From: CAVQCT01 sp964371785
GTDB taxonomy: Bacteria > Zixibacteria > MSB-5A5 > GN15 > FEB-12
NCBI GenBank assembly: GCA_964371785.1
Contig: CAYJOL010000003.1
Span: 248,001 to 312,000 of the forward strand
Direction of reading: 5' to 3'
Length of the DNA stretch: 64,000 nucleotides
Shown here: in pieces, positions 38,317-46,307 of the stretch
Layout: each line of letters begins with the position of its first letter
Position numbering within the stretch: position 1 is the stretch's first letter
Notes under the pieces: model-generated
What the model saw: only the letters and a program-made list of their open reading frames with translations
Database searches by the model: none
Told to the model about the DNA's origin: nothing
Made by a program: the position numbers and the translations under genes

Positions 38317-40401
38317 ATGACGCAACATGCTTATCTGATAGCCCTGCTTCCCCTGATCTCCTTTGTGATGATCGTGTTCTTGCTTCGTTGGAAGGAGAAA
38401 CTGTCGGCCGGGTTCTCGATCGCGATGATTCTGACTTCATGGCTGATGTCGATAATCGTGCTTATAGAGACGATCTCCCGTGGCGCTGTTCCTTACGAAG
38501 CATTTTACAAATTCGTCGACTTGCCAAGATTCGTCCTCGAGATCGGGATTCTCATCGACTCGCTGACCGCGGTTATGCTGGTCGTAGTGACGACGGTGGG
38601 CTCCTGTGTTGAGATATATTCGCTGGGATACATGAAAGACGACCCGCGCTTCAGCCGGTTCTTCGCTTATTTATCGCTATTCCTTTTCAGTATGCTTGGG
38701 CTGGTGCTGGCCAACAACTTCTTCATGATATTTATTTTCTGGGAACTGGTCGGATTGACCAGCTACCTGCTAATCGGCTTCTGGTTCGAAAAGAAGTCCG
38801 CGGCCGATGCCTGTAAGAAGGCATTTATCACAACCCGGATGGGCGACCTCGGCTTCCTGGTTGGCCTGTTTATCATAGCTTTCTATTTCGGGACTTTCAA
38901 TTACCATGGTGTTTTTGAGATAGTCGGAACCGGTACAATCCCGGCTGGGGTACTGACGGCGGCGGCGATCTTCATATTCTGCGGGGCGGTGGGAAAGTCT
39001 GCACAATTTCCCCTGCATGTCTGGCTGCCGGATGCGATGGAAGGTCCAACCCCGGTGTCCGCGCTGATTCATGCCGCCACCATGGTTGCCGCGGGTGTCT
39101 ATCTGGTCGCGCGGTCAATGAGTTTGTTCGTAGGTTCCGCGGAAGCCTCCATGGTCGTGGCGATAATCGGTGTCGTGACATCGTTCATGGCGGCAACCAT
39201 AGGGCTGGTTCAAAATGATATTAAACGCGTGCTGGCATATTCGACTGTAAGTCAGCTTGGATATATGATCATGGCGCTCGGCCTCTATGGATATGACACG
39301 GCCCACGAAGTGCACTCTCCGGGATTCTACGCCGGCACGTTCCACCTGATGACCCACGCGTTTTTCAAAGGCCTGCTGTTCCTCGGCGCCGGGTCGGTGA
39401 TCCACGCGGTGCATACCAACGATATTCAAGAGATGGGCGGTCTCTGGAAGAAGATGAAGATCACGGCGATCACTTTTATGGTGGCCTCGGGGTCTATCGC
39501 CGGGATATTCCCGTTATCCGGGTTCTGGTCGAAAGATGAAATCGTCGCCAGCACGGTACATCACCCGATCTTTATGGTCATGACGCTGGCTATTGCTTTT
39601 ATGACGGCCTTCTATATGTGGCGGCTCTGCTTTTTGACCTTCACCGGCCGGCCTCGCGATCAACACCGCTATGACCATGCGCATGAATCGCCAAAGGTAA
39701 TGACATACCCGTTGATCCTGCTGGCCTTCCTGTCAGTGTTTGCAGGATGGTTCGGTATCCCTGCCCTTGAACACGGGTTTGCCGCGTTTGTCTACCATGA
39801 ACAGGCATACCATCCTCATTTCAGTTGGGGACTGGCGCTGCTGTCTACAGTTGTGGCCCTGTCCGGTGTCGGCCTGGCCTACCTGATGTACTACAAGAAG
39901 TCGATTTCAGCCGATAGAGTAGCGGCCGCGCTCAAGCCGCTGTATAAGCTGACTTATAACAAATACTATTTCGATGAACTGTATCAAGTGATTCTCATCA
40001 ATCCTGTAATGGCGTTCGGACGGTTCATGTGGAGTTTTGACGCCAACGTAATCGATGGATTCGTGAATCTGGTGGGCAAGGCGACAATCGTGTGGTCCCA
40101 GATCAAGCTTTGGGTCGATATTTGGATTGTCGATGGCGCGGTGAACGGATCCGGCTGGCTCGTCCAACAGGGAGCATCGATCCTGAAGTACCTGCAGACC
40201 GGTGCGATGCAGTTCTACATCCTGTTTATCATGGCGCTGGTGGTAATTTTCGGCATGTTCAAGTTCGAGTCCTCGCTGATCGATATCAGTTGGCCCGCAC
40301 TCACTCTTGTTTTCATACTTGGACTCGTGTTCCTGGCGCTGGTTTCCAAGATGGTGCTGGCAAAATCGAAGGCGGAACGGGATTCTGAAGGCGAAGAATA
40401 G
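38317..40401 (+). CDS. nuoL: NADH-quinone oxidoreductase subunit L
   Basis: 694 residues, antiporter-like proton-pumping subunit with about 16 helices. Seen: IFWELVGLTSYLLIGFW (Glu of the channel), GKSAQFPLHVWLPDAMEGPTPVSALIHAATMV (Lys region), YSTVSQLGYMIMALGL and HAFFKGLLFLGAGSVIHA. The C-terminal amphipathic helix and final helix are present. Length is usual. Confidence 0.97.
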   Translation: MTQHAYLIALLPLISFVMIVFLLRWKEKLSAGFSIAMILTSWLMSIIVLIETISRGAVPYEAFYKFVDLPRFVLEIGILIDSLTAVMLVVVTTVGSCVEIYSLGYMKDDPRFSRFFAYLSLFLFSMLGLVLANNFFMIFIFWELVGLTSYLLIGFWFEKKSAADACKKAFITTRMGDLGFLVGLFIIAFYFGTFNYHGVFEIVGTGTIPAGVLTAAAIFIFCGAVGKSAQFPLHVWLPDAMEGPTPVSALIHAATMVAAGVYLVARSMSLFVGSAEASMVVAIIGVVTSFMAATIGLVQNDIKRVLAYSTVSQLGYMIMALGLYGYDTAHEVHSPGFYAGTFHLMTHAFFKGLLFLGAGSVIHAVHTNDIQEMGGLWKKMKITAITFMVASGSIAGIFPLSGFWSKDEIVASTVHHPIFMVMTLAIAFMTAFYMWRLCFLTFTGRPRDQHRYDHAHESPKVMTYPLILLAFLSVFAGWFGIPALEHGFAAFVYHEQAYHPHFSWGLALLSTVVALSGVGLAYLMYYKKSISADRVAAALKPLYKLTYNKYYFDELYQVILINPVMAFGRFMWSFDANVIDGFVNLVGKATIVWSQIKLWVDIWIVDGAVNGSGWLVQQGASILKYLQTGAMQFYILFIMALVVIFGMFKFESSLIDISWPALTLVFILGLVFLALVSKMVLAKSKAERDSEGEE

Positions 40402-40426
40402 TTACGATATTGGAGGATAGATTATA

Positions 40427-41905
40427 ATGCTGAGTTCATTGATATTCATTCCGTTAGCCGGTATGCTGATTGTGATGCTTCTGCCCAAGGATAAGACGAA
40501 GCTTATTCAATGGGCGGCGATTGGCATCAGCATTATTCCTATGGCTATGACGTTCTGGATGACCTGGGACTATTTCTTCAACTTTTCTGGAACGTCAGCA
40601 ATGGCCTATGTCGAAGGCCCGTATAGCTGGATTCCGTCGTTGAGCATTCAGTATTATCTGGGTGTTGACGGAATCTCGGTGCCGATGTTGTTCCTGACCG
40701 GCCTGCTGTCCACTCTGTCACTGATTGCTTCGCTGAGTATCAAGGAGAGGATCAAAGAATACTTCGCTTTCTTCCTCCTATTGGAAGCCGGGATGATGGG
40801 TGTATTCGTGGCGCTTGATTTCTTCCTGTTTTACGTCTTCTGGGAGATCATGCTCGTCCCGATGTACTTCCTCATTGGCGTCTGGGGCGGCCCGAGAAAA
40901 GAGTACGCGGCGATCAAGTTCTTTCTCTACACGCTGTTCGGTTCTATTTTCATGTTATTCGCCATCCTGATTCTCTATTTCACTTCGGAGCCGCACTCGC
41001 TGAACATGATCACGCTGCTTGACCATGGCCCGACCCTTTCGCACGGGCTCCAGATGGTCTGCTTTATCTTCTTCTTCATTGCCTTCGCTATCAAAGTTCC
41101 AGTCTGGCCGTTCCACACGTGGTTGCCGGATGCACACGTGGAAGCCCCGACCGCAGTTTCGGTTATTCTTGCCGGAGTTCTGCTGAAGATGGGGACTTAT
41201 GCGATGCTTCGGATCAGCTGGCCGATGTTTCCATCGGCGCTTCGCAGTCTCTCGTTCTGGATCGCCGTACTCGGTGTGATCGGCATCATCTACGGTGCCC
41301 TCGTATCGATGGCGCAGAAAGACCTCAAGAAGCTGGTCGCGTATTCATCGGTTTCGCACATGGGATATTGTATGCTGGCGCTCGGCGCATATACCTCCGC
41401 GGCGGCCATCAGCGGCTGTATGTTCCAGATGGTATCGCACGGACTGATTACGGGAGCGCTGTTCCTTCTGGTCGGCGTACTCTACGACCGCGCTCACACC
41501 AGAGAAATCGCGGCCTTCGGCGGTCTTGGTTCCAAACTTCCGGTTTACAGCGGCATCATGGTGATGTTCTCGATGGCCGCGCTCGGCTTGCCGGGCATGT
41601 CCGGATTCGTGGCCGAATTCATGATTTTTGTCGGTTCGTTCGGCGTACTCAACAAAGTGCTGGTAGGGATATCGGTTCTGGGTGTCGTCCTTGGTGCGAC
41701 CTACATGCTTCGCATGGTTCAGCGTGTCTTCCTCGGGGAGTTTAATCTCGCCCGCTGGAGCGACCTGACTGAAATCAACCTGCGCGAAATCATCTCGGTA
41801 ACGCCGCTGGCGATTCTGACACTGGCAGTCGGGGTCTACCCGAAGCCGTTGACCGACCTGATGAACGCGACGATTCAACATTTGATTACGCTGATGTCAA
41901 GGTAG
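40427..41905 (+). CDS. nuoM: NADH-quinone oxidoreductase subunit M
   Basis: 492 residues, second antiporter-like subunit. Seen: FYVFWEIMLVPMYFLIGVWGG, AIKVPVWPFHTWLPDAHVEAPTAVSVILAGVLLKMGTY and VAYSSVSHMGYCMLALG. GGAGG precedes the ATG after a 25-nt gap from nuoL. nuoN starts one base after its stop. Confidence 0.97.
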   Translation: MLSSLIFIPLAGMLIVMLLPKDKTKLIQWAAIGISIIPMAMTFWMTWDYFFNFSGTSAMAYVEGPYSWIPSLSIQYYLGVDGISVPMLFLTGLLSTLSLIASLSIKERIKEYFAFFLLLEAGMMGVFVALDFFLFYVFWEIMLVPMYFLIGVWGGPRKEYAAIKFFLYTLFGSIFMLFAILILYFTSEPHSLNMITLLDHGPTLSHGLQMVCFIFFFIAFAIKVPVWPFHTWLPDAHVEAPTAVSVILAGVLLKMGTYAMLRISWPMFPSALRSLSFWIAVLGVIGIIYGALVSMAQKDLKKLVAYSSVSHMGYCMLALGAYTSAAAISGCMFQMVSHGLITGALFLLVGVLYDRAHTREIAAFGGLGSKLPVYSGIMVMFSMAALGLPGMSGFVAEFMIFVGSFGVLNKVLVGISVLGVVLGATYMLRMVQRVFLGEFNLARWSDLTEINLREIISVTPLAILTLAVGVYPKPLTDLMNATIQHLITLMSR

Positions 41906-41906
41906 A

Positions 41907-43421
41907 ATGATGGACGCACAACTGCCCCAGATAAACTTTTCCATGATGCTCCCGGAGATCTTCTTGTTTCTCTGGGCTCTTGTGGTGATAACATTCGACC
42001 TGATCACCAGTCGGAAGACTGAAACCGGCGCCGGCTACCTGGCTCTGCTCGGACTCGCCCTGACGGGAGTGATTCTCGCTTTCACCGGTTACGGGCGCGG
42101 ATTCGGCAATATGTTCTTCAATGATCCGTTCTCCCTGTTTTTCAAGATTGTCTTCCTGGGTGCGGCATTCATGGCCATTGGCAGCTCGTTCGGGATAGTC
42201 AAACAGAAAATCACGAATCATCGCGGAGAGTTCTTCGGGCTGATTCTCTTTTCGACGGTAGGGATGATGTTCCTCGCGTCATCGAACGAACTTCTGTCGC
42301 TGTATATCGGTCTTGAACTGACCACCATCCCGCTCTTTGTGCTGGCGGCGTTCTTCAAGGACAATCGGCTGTCGGTTGAAGCCGGAATGAAGTATTTCGT
42401 GATCGGGGCGTTTTCTTCGGCGTTGCTACTCTATGGTCTTTCTTTCCTCTATGGACTGTCGGGAACGACAGATATCGTACAGATGAAGATCAACATGGCT
42501 ATCACGCACCTCACGTTCAAGAATATCGGGGTGCTTCTTATCGTGGCGACCCTGCTTATTCTCGCTGGAATCGGTTTCAAGCTTGCTCTTCCGCCGTTCC
42601 ACCAGTGGGCGCCCGATGTCTATGAGGGTGCGCCGACACCGGTAGCGGCATTCCTTTCAGTAGGTTCGAAAGCAGCCGGGTTGGTCGCCTTTGCCAAGAT
42701 CTTCGTAAATGGCCTGTTTGCTTTCTGGGGACCGGAGATGGCGCCGAACGATTGGGGTAGAATGGTGGCCATAGCCGCTATCCTGGCGCTGATTATCGGT
42801 AACGTGGTGGCGATTCGCCAATCCAATATGAAGAGAATGCTCGCCTATTCGTCTATTGCCCAGGCCGGATATATCATGATCGGCATGGTGTCGATGAACG
42901 AATTTGGCCTGTCTGCGGTCGGCTACTATATCTTCGCCTATTTGTTCGCCAACATGGGTGCCTTCGCGATGGTGGTGATGTTCGAAGACCAGACCGGGTC
43001 CTGTCAGATCGCCAGCTACCGCGGTCTGGCCAAAAACTCGCCGTTCTTCGCGGCGTCGCTCGCGCTCTTTTTGTTGTCGTTAGCCGGTATCCCGCCGTTG
43101 GCCGGTTTTATGGCCAAGTACAAAGTCTTCGCCGCGGCGATTGATCTGGCTACAACCGGACAAGGAAGATATGATTTTCTATATTGGCTGATCGGAATCG
43201 GCCTTCTGACCTCTGTCTTTGCGCTTTTCTACTATGCCAACGTCATTAAAGAGATGTACTTCTCTAAAGATGACTCGCCGTATCGTATCGCTTATCCGGT
43301 GGCTGCCACCACAGTGGTGATAATCGGCCTGGCTGGTATCTTCATTGTCGGTATTTTCCCTGAGCCGATCCTCCAGTTTGCCGGCAAAATCTCGGCTGTG
43401 TTCGGCTTTATGCCGCATTAA
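41907..43421 (+). CDS. nuoN: NADH-quinone oxidoreductase subunit N
   Basis: 504 residues, third antiporter-like subunit and last gene of the operon. Seen: LLSLYIGLELTTIPLFVLAAF, GIGFKLALPPFHQWAPDVYEGAPTPVAAFLSVGSKAAG, LAYSSIAQAGYIMIG and LSLAGIPPLAGFMAKYKVF. Two adjacent ATGs (41907, 41910) may start it. No hairpin terminator follows; a new promoter lies 17 nt downstream. Confidence 0.97.
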   Translation: MMDAQLPQINFSMMLPEIFLFLWALVVITFDLITSRKTETGAGYLALLGLALTGVILAFTGYGRGFGNMFFNDPFSLFFKIVFLGAAFMAIGSSFGIVKQKITNHRGEFFGLILFSTVGMMFLASSNELLSLYIGLELTTIPLFVLAAFFKDNRLSVEAGMKYFVIGAFSSALLLYGLSFLYGLSGTTDIVQMKINMAITHLTFKNIGVLLIVATLLILAGIGFKLALPPFHQWAPDVYEGAPTPVAAFLSVGSKAAGLVAFAKIFVNGLFAFWGPEMAPNDWGRMVAIAAILALIIGNVVAIRQSNMKRMLAYSSIAQAGYIMIGMVSMNEFGLSAVGYYIFAYLFANMGAFAMVVMFEDQTGSCQIASYRGLAKNSPFFAASLALFLLSLAGIPPLAGFMAKYKVFAAAIDLATTGQGRYDFLYWLIGIGLLTSVFALFYYANVIKEMYFSKDDSPYRIAYPVAATTVVIIGLAGIFIVGIFPEPILQFAGKISAVFGFMPH

Positions 43422-43437
43422 GGGCAACCGAAATAGT

Positions 43438-43466
43438 TTGACTTCGCAAATCCCGCCCAATATACT
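43438..43466 (+). promoter_or_regulatory. Near-consensus sigma70-type promoter
   Basis: TTGACT (43438-43443), exactly 17-nt spacer, TATACT (43461-43466). It sits in the 81-nt gap after nuoN and would start transcription about 30 nt before the ATG at 43503, separating the next three genes from nuo. Confidence 0.75.
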
Positions 43467-43502
43467 CTTGCTAGAATTACCTTCGGTATCGGTGGTTTGC
43501 CC

Positions 43503-44156
43503 ATGAGACAGCTACTTAATATACTCAAGCGCTATTTTGTTTCCGGCGTCCTGGTGATCGTCCCGCTTATTCTCACCTATCTGGTCCTCAAGTTCCTTTT
43601 CGACGCCGTGGACAACATACTTCGCCCGATCATTGAAAAGGCGTTCGGCTACTACGTGTACGGCCTCGGTGTCTTAACCACCCTTCTGCTGATCCTTCTG
43701 GCCGGAGTTCTCACAAGAAATTTCCTCGGTGCCCAACTTTACGGCCTCGGCGAGCGAGTGCTCGGCCGTATGCCGATCATAAGGCCGATCTATTCGGCGG
43801 CCAAACAGCTGCTGGAAGCGATTGCCATGCCTTCCACGGCTTCATTCAAAGAAGTAGTATTTGTCGAGTACCCGAGGCGGGGTAGCTATTCGTTGGGATT
43901 TGTGGCCAAGGAAGTGATGCTCGAATTAGAGGGCGAACTGAAAAAACACACGGTGGTCTTTGTGCCCTCGACGCCCACTCCGATCTCCGGTATGGTAGTT
44001 ATTGTTCCCTTCGAGGAAGTTATCCGAATAGATATGACGCTCGAAGAAGGAGCGAAATTTCTCGTTTCCGGTGGAGCGACTTCCCCGGAACTCTTAAAAC
44101 GTAAAGTTAGTTCTGAAAACAGTAATGACAATGAGGTTAGATATGAAGCTGGCTAA
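43503..44156 (+). CDS. DUF502 family membrane protein
   Basis: 217 residues. Two N-terminal membrane helices (LKRYFVSGVLVIVPLILTYLVLKFLF and YGLGVLTTLLLILLAGVLT) are followed by the DUF502 hallmark region: GERVLGRMPIIRPIYSAAKQLLEA, FVEYPRRGSYSLGFVAKE, VFVPSTPTPISGMVVIVP and SGGATSPE. Members are widespread bacterial and plant inner-membrane proteins of unclear function. It heads a three-gene unit and overlaps the next gene by 14 nt. Confidence 0.92.
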   Translation: MRQLLNILKRYFVSGVLVIVPLILTYLVLKFLFDAVDNILRPIIEKAFGYYVYGLGVLTTLLLILLAGVLTRNFLGAQLYGLGERVLGRMPIIRPIYSAAKQLLEAIAMPSTASFKEVVFVEYPRRGSYSLGFVAKEVMLELEGELKKHTVVFVPSTPTPISGMVVIVPFEEVIRIDMTLEEGAKFLVSGGATSPELLKRKVSSENSNDNEVRYEAG

Positions 44157-45051
44157 TCTGCTGATGGAACGTCGCATTGCAATCGACCTCAGAGCCACGA
44201 CTAAAGCGCAAGCTGTTCTGGAGCTGCTGGAAATGATCAGGGCAGAGGGCGTAAAGATGAACTACGTCGATGTCATGCGGTCTATCGAGGAACGCGAAGA
44301 GGTAGAGAATACCTCGTACGGCCATGGCTTTGCCTTCCCACATGCAAGGACCGATGCCGTGTCGGAATTGTACATACTCATAGGCGTCTCCCGTAAAGGG
44401 CTCGATGAAAGGACGCCGGACAATACGCCGGTGCATGTCGTCTGCTTACTTCTCACCCCGGCGACAATCGCCAAGCTCTACCTGCAAACGCTCTCCGGGT
44501 TGGCCGCATTCGGACGCACACTCGGTACGCTCCAGCGGGTACTTGCCGTCACTCACGCGAGCGAACTGATAAAACTGATTGCCGAGACGAATATCACGGT
44601 CGACAAGGAATTGATGGTCAAAGATGTCATGCGTCACAATGTGGCAACGGTCACTCCCGATGACACGCTCAAGGAGGTGGCGAACCTGATGTTCCGCAAT
44701 CGTCTCTCGGCCCTCGCGGTCGTGGATGAAAACGGACAGCTCGTCGGTGTCATAGGAGATCGGGACCTTATCAAGGCCGCCCTGCCCGACTACAAATCGC
44801 TCATATCGAACCTGAACTATTCCATGGATGTCGAGCCGTTCGAGGAGCTGTTGAAGCAGGAAGATAAAATCAAAGTGTCGCAACTCTTTCGGACCGATTA
44901 CGAGGTCACCACGCCCGAGACCAGGATTGTCGAGGTCGCGGCCATGATGATATTCAAGGATGTGCGGAGAGTCTTTGTCATCTCCGGTGAAAACCGACTG
45001 GTCGGTGTGTTGCTCAGAAAAGACATCGTGAACATGATTATCAGAGGTTGA
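44143..45051 (+). CDS. PTS EIIA-2 domain fused to two CBS domains
   Basis: 302 residues from ATG 44143, chosen because GAGG lies six bases upstream and MKLANLLMERRIAIDL is the normal EIIA-2 start; earlier in-frame ATGs (44125, 44131) have less support. Residues 1-150 are an EIIA-2 (fructose/PtsN) domain with the phospho-acceptor His67 in GFAFPHARTD. Two CBS domains follow (about 168-225, VKDVMRHNVATVTPDD ... LVGVIGDRDLI; and about 245-300, VSQLFRTDYEVTTPE ... LVGVLLRKDIV). No EIIB/EIIC or HPr is nearby, so regulation rather than sugar transport is likely. CBS domains often bind adenine nucleotides. It probably controls the exchanger encoded 10 nt downstream; inference. Confidence 0.92.
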   Translation: MKLANLLMERRIAIDLRATTKAQAVLELLEMIRAEGVKMNYVDVMRSIEEREEVENTSYGHGFAFPHARTDAVSELYILIGVSRKGLDERTPDNTPVHVVCLLLTPATIAKLYLQTLSGLAAFGRTLGTLQRVLAVTHASELIKLIAETNITVDKELMVKDVMRHNVATVTPDDTLKEVANLMFRNRLSALAVVDENGQLVGVIGDRDLIKAALPDYKSLISNLNYSMDVEPFEELLKQEDKIKVSQLFRTDYEVTTPETRIVEVAAMMIFKDVRRVFVISGENRLVGVLLRKDIVNMIIRG

Positions 45052-45061
45052 CGGATTACGA

Positions 45062-46270
45062 ATGACAGAACATCAGCACAAGTACCGCATTACACCCGCC
45101 ATCTATCTTATTTTTGCTTTTACGTTTCTTATGTCGCTACCCGGGTTGGCAGTCGGACTGTTGCATTTGCATGTGTCGCCGGTGACGGGAACAGTGTTGT
45201 TCGGGCTCGCCATATTTGGCGGAGCCTTCATCCTGTCGTGGGCGGCTGAGGCAGCGCAGATAGACATTTCTGAATCGCTGGCGGTGGTAATACTGGCGCT
45301 TCTGGCCGTTCTTCCCGAATACGCCGTCGACTTCGTCTTCACCTGGAAATCAGCCCACGACCCGACACAAATGCACTATGCGGTCGCCAACATGACCGGC
45401 GCCAACCGACTGCTGGTCGGTCTGGGCTGGCCGCTGATTCTCTTTCTGTATGTTATTGTAAAAAAGAAAAAGGAGATCATCCTCGACTCGACTCAGCGGG
45501 TGGAAATCTTCTATCTGGCGATGGCCACGCTGTACTCATTCACAATTCCGCTCAAGGGAAGCCTCAACCTGATTGATACCGTTATCCTTGTTATCATGTT
45601 CGGGATGTACACGCGTCGTGCCGCCCAAATGGAATCAGGAGAGCCCGAAATGGTAGGGCCGGTCAAGATTGTGGCAAATCTTCGGACACGCCCCCGGCGG
45701 CTGATGACCATCTTTCTGTTTGCCTATGCCGGTATCGTAATTTTCTTCGTGGCGGAACCATTTGCCGAATCATTAGTGGGAATGGGAAAGAGTCTTGGGA
45801 TCAACGAATTCCTGCTCGTGCAGTGGCTCGCGCCGATAGCATCCGAATCGCCCGAATTTATCATCGCCGCAACGTGGGCAACCCGTGGAGCCGCCGGCTC
45901 GGCGCTCAAAGCGCTGATCTCTTCGAAAGTCAATCAATGGACTCTGTTGATAGGAACTATCCCGCTCGTATATGCAATCTCCGGGGGGGCCATTCACCCG
46001 TTTGTACTGGATAGCAGACAGGACCATGAATTGATACTCACCGCGGCTCAATCTCTCTTCGGCGTAGCCGTGCTCGTCAATCTCAGGTTCAATAAGATCG
46101 AAGGGATGCTGCTACTCGGATTATTTTTGGCTCAACTGATTGTGGAGCAGATACGGTTGGAAGTAGCTCTCGTGTATGTCTTGCTCGCGATCCTCTTTCA
46201 CATCCTGCATCGAAAATCATTGCTTCCGGCGGCCAGAATCGGTTTGAATCTCAAAATGTTCAAAAAGTAA
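45062..46270 (+). CDS. CaCA-superfamily cation exchanger
   Basis: 402 residues, about 11-12 hydrophobic helices in two inverted halves. The alpha-repeats show the acidic ion-binding residues: ALLAVLPEYAVDFVF in the first half and LAPIASESPEFIIAATWATRG in the second. These proteins exchange Ca2+ (or K+/other cations) against Na+ or H+ across the inner membrane. Cation choice cannot be read from the sequence. Only 10 nt separate it from the EIIA/CBS gene, so it is co-transcribed. Confidence 0.85.
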   Translation: MTEHQHKYRITPAIYLIFAFTFLMSLPGLAVGLLHLHVSPVTGTVLFGLAIFGGAFILSWAAEAAQIDISESLAVVILALLAVLPEYAVDFVFTWKSAHDPTQMHYAVANMTGANRLLVGLGWPLILFLYVIVKKKKEIILDSTQRVEIFYLAMATLYSFTIPLKGSLNLIDTVILVIMFGMYTRRAAQMESGEPEMVGPVKIVANLRTRPRRLMTIFLFAYAGIVIFFVAEPFAESLVGMGKSLGINEFLLVQWLAPIASESPEFIIAATWATRGAAGSALKALISSKVNQWTLLIGTIPLVYAISGGAIHPFVLDSRQDHELILTAAQSLFGVAVLVNLRFNKIEGMLLLGLFLAQLIVEQIRLEVALVYVLLAILFHILHRKSLLPAARIGLNLKMFKK

Positions 46271-46307
46271 TGTGGCCTGGAGGTGAAATTGCCGAAGATC
46301 CAGTCCG

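Noticed and set aside
44125..44142. Earlier ATG starts for the EIIA/CBS gene
   Set aside because: They lack a ribosome binding site, and ATG 44143 matches the normal EIIA-2 N-terminus.
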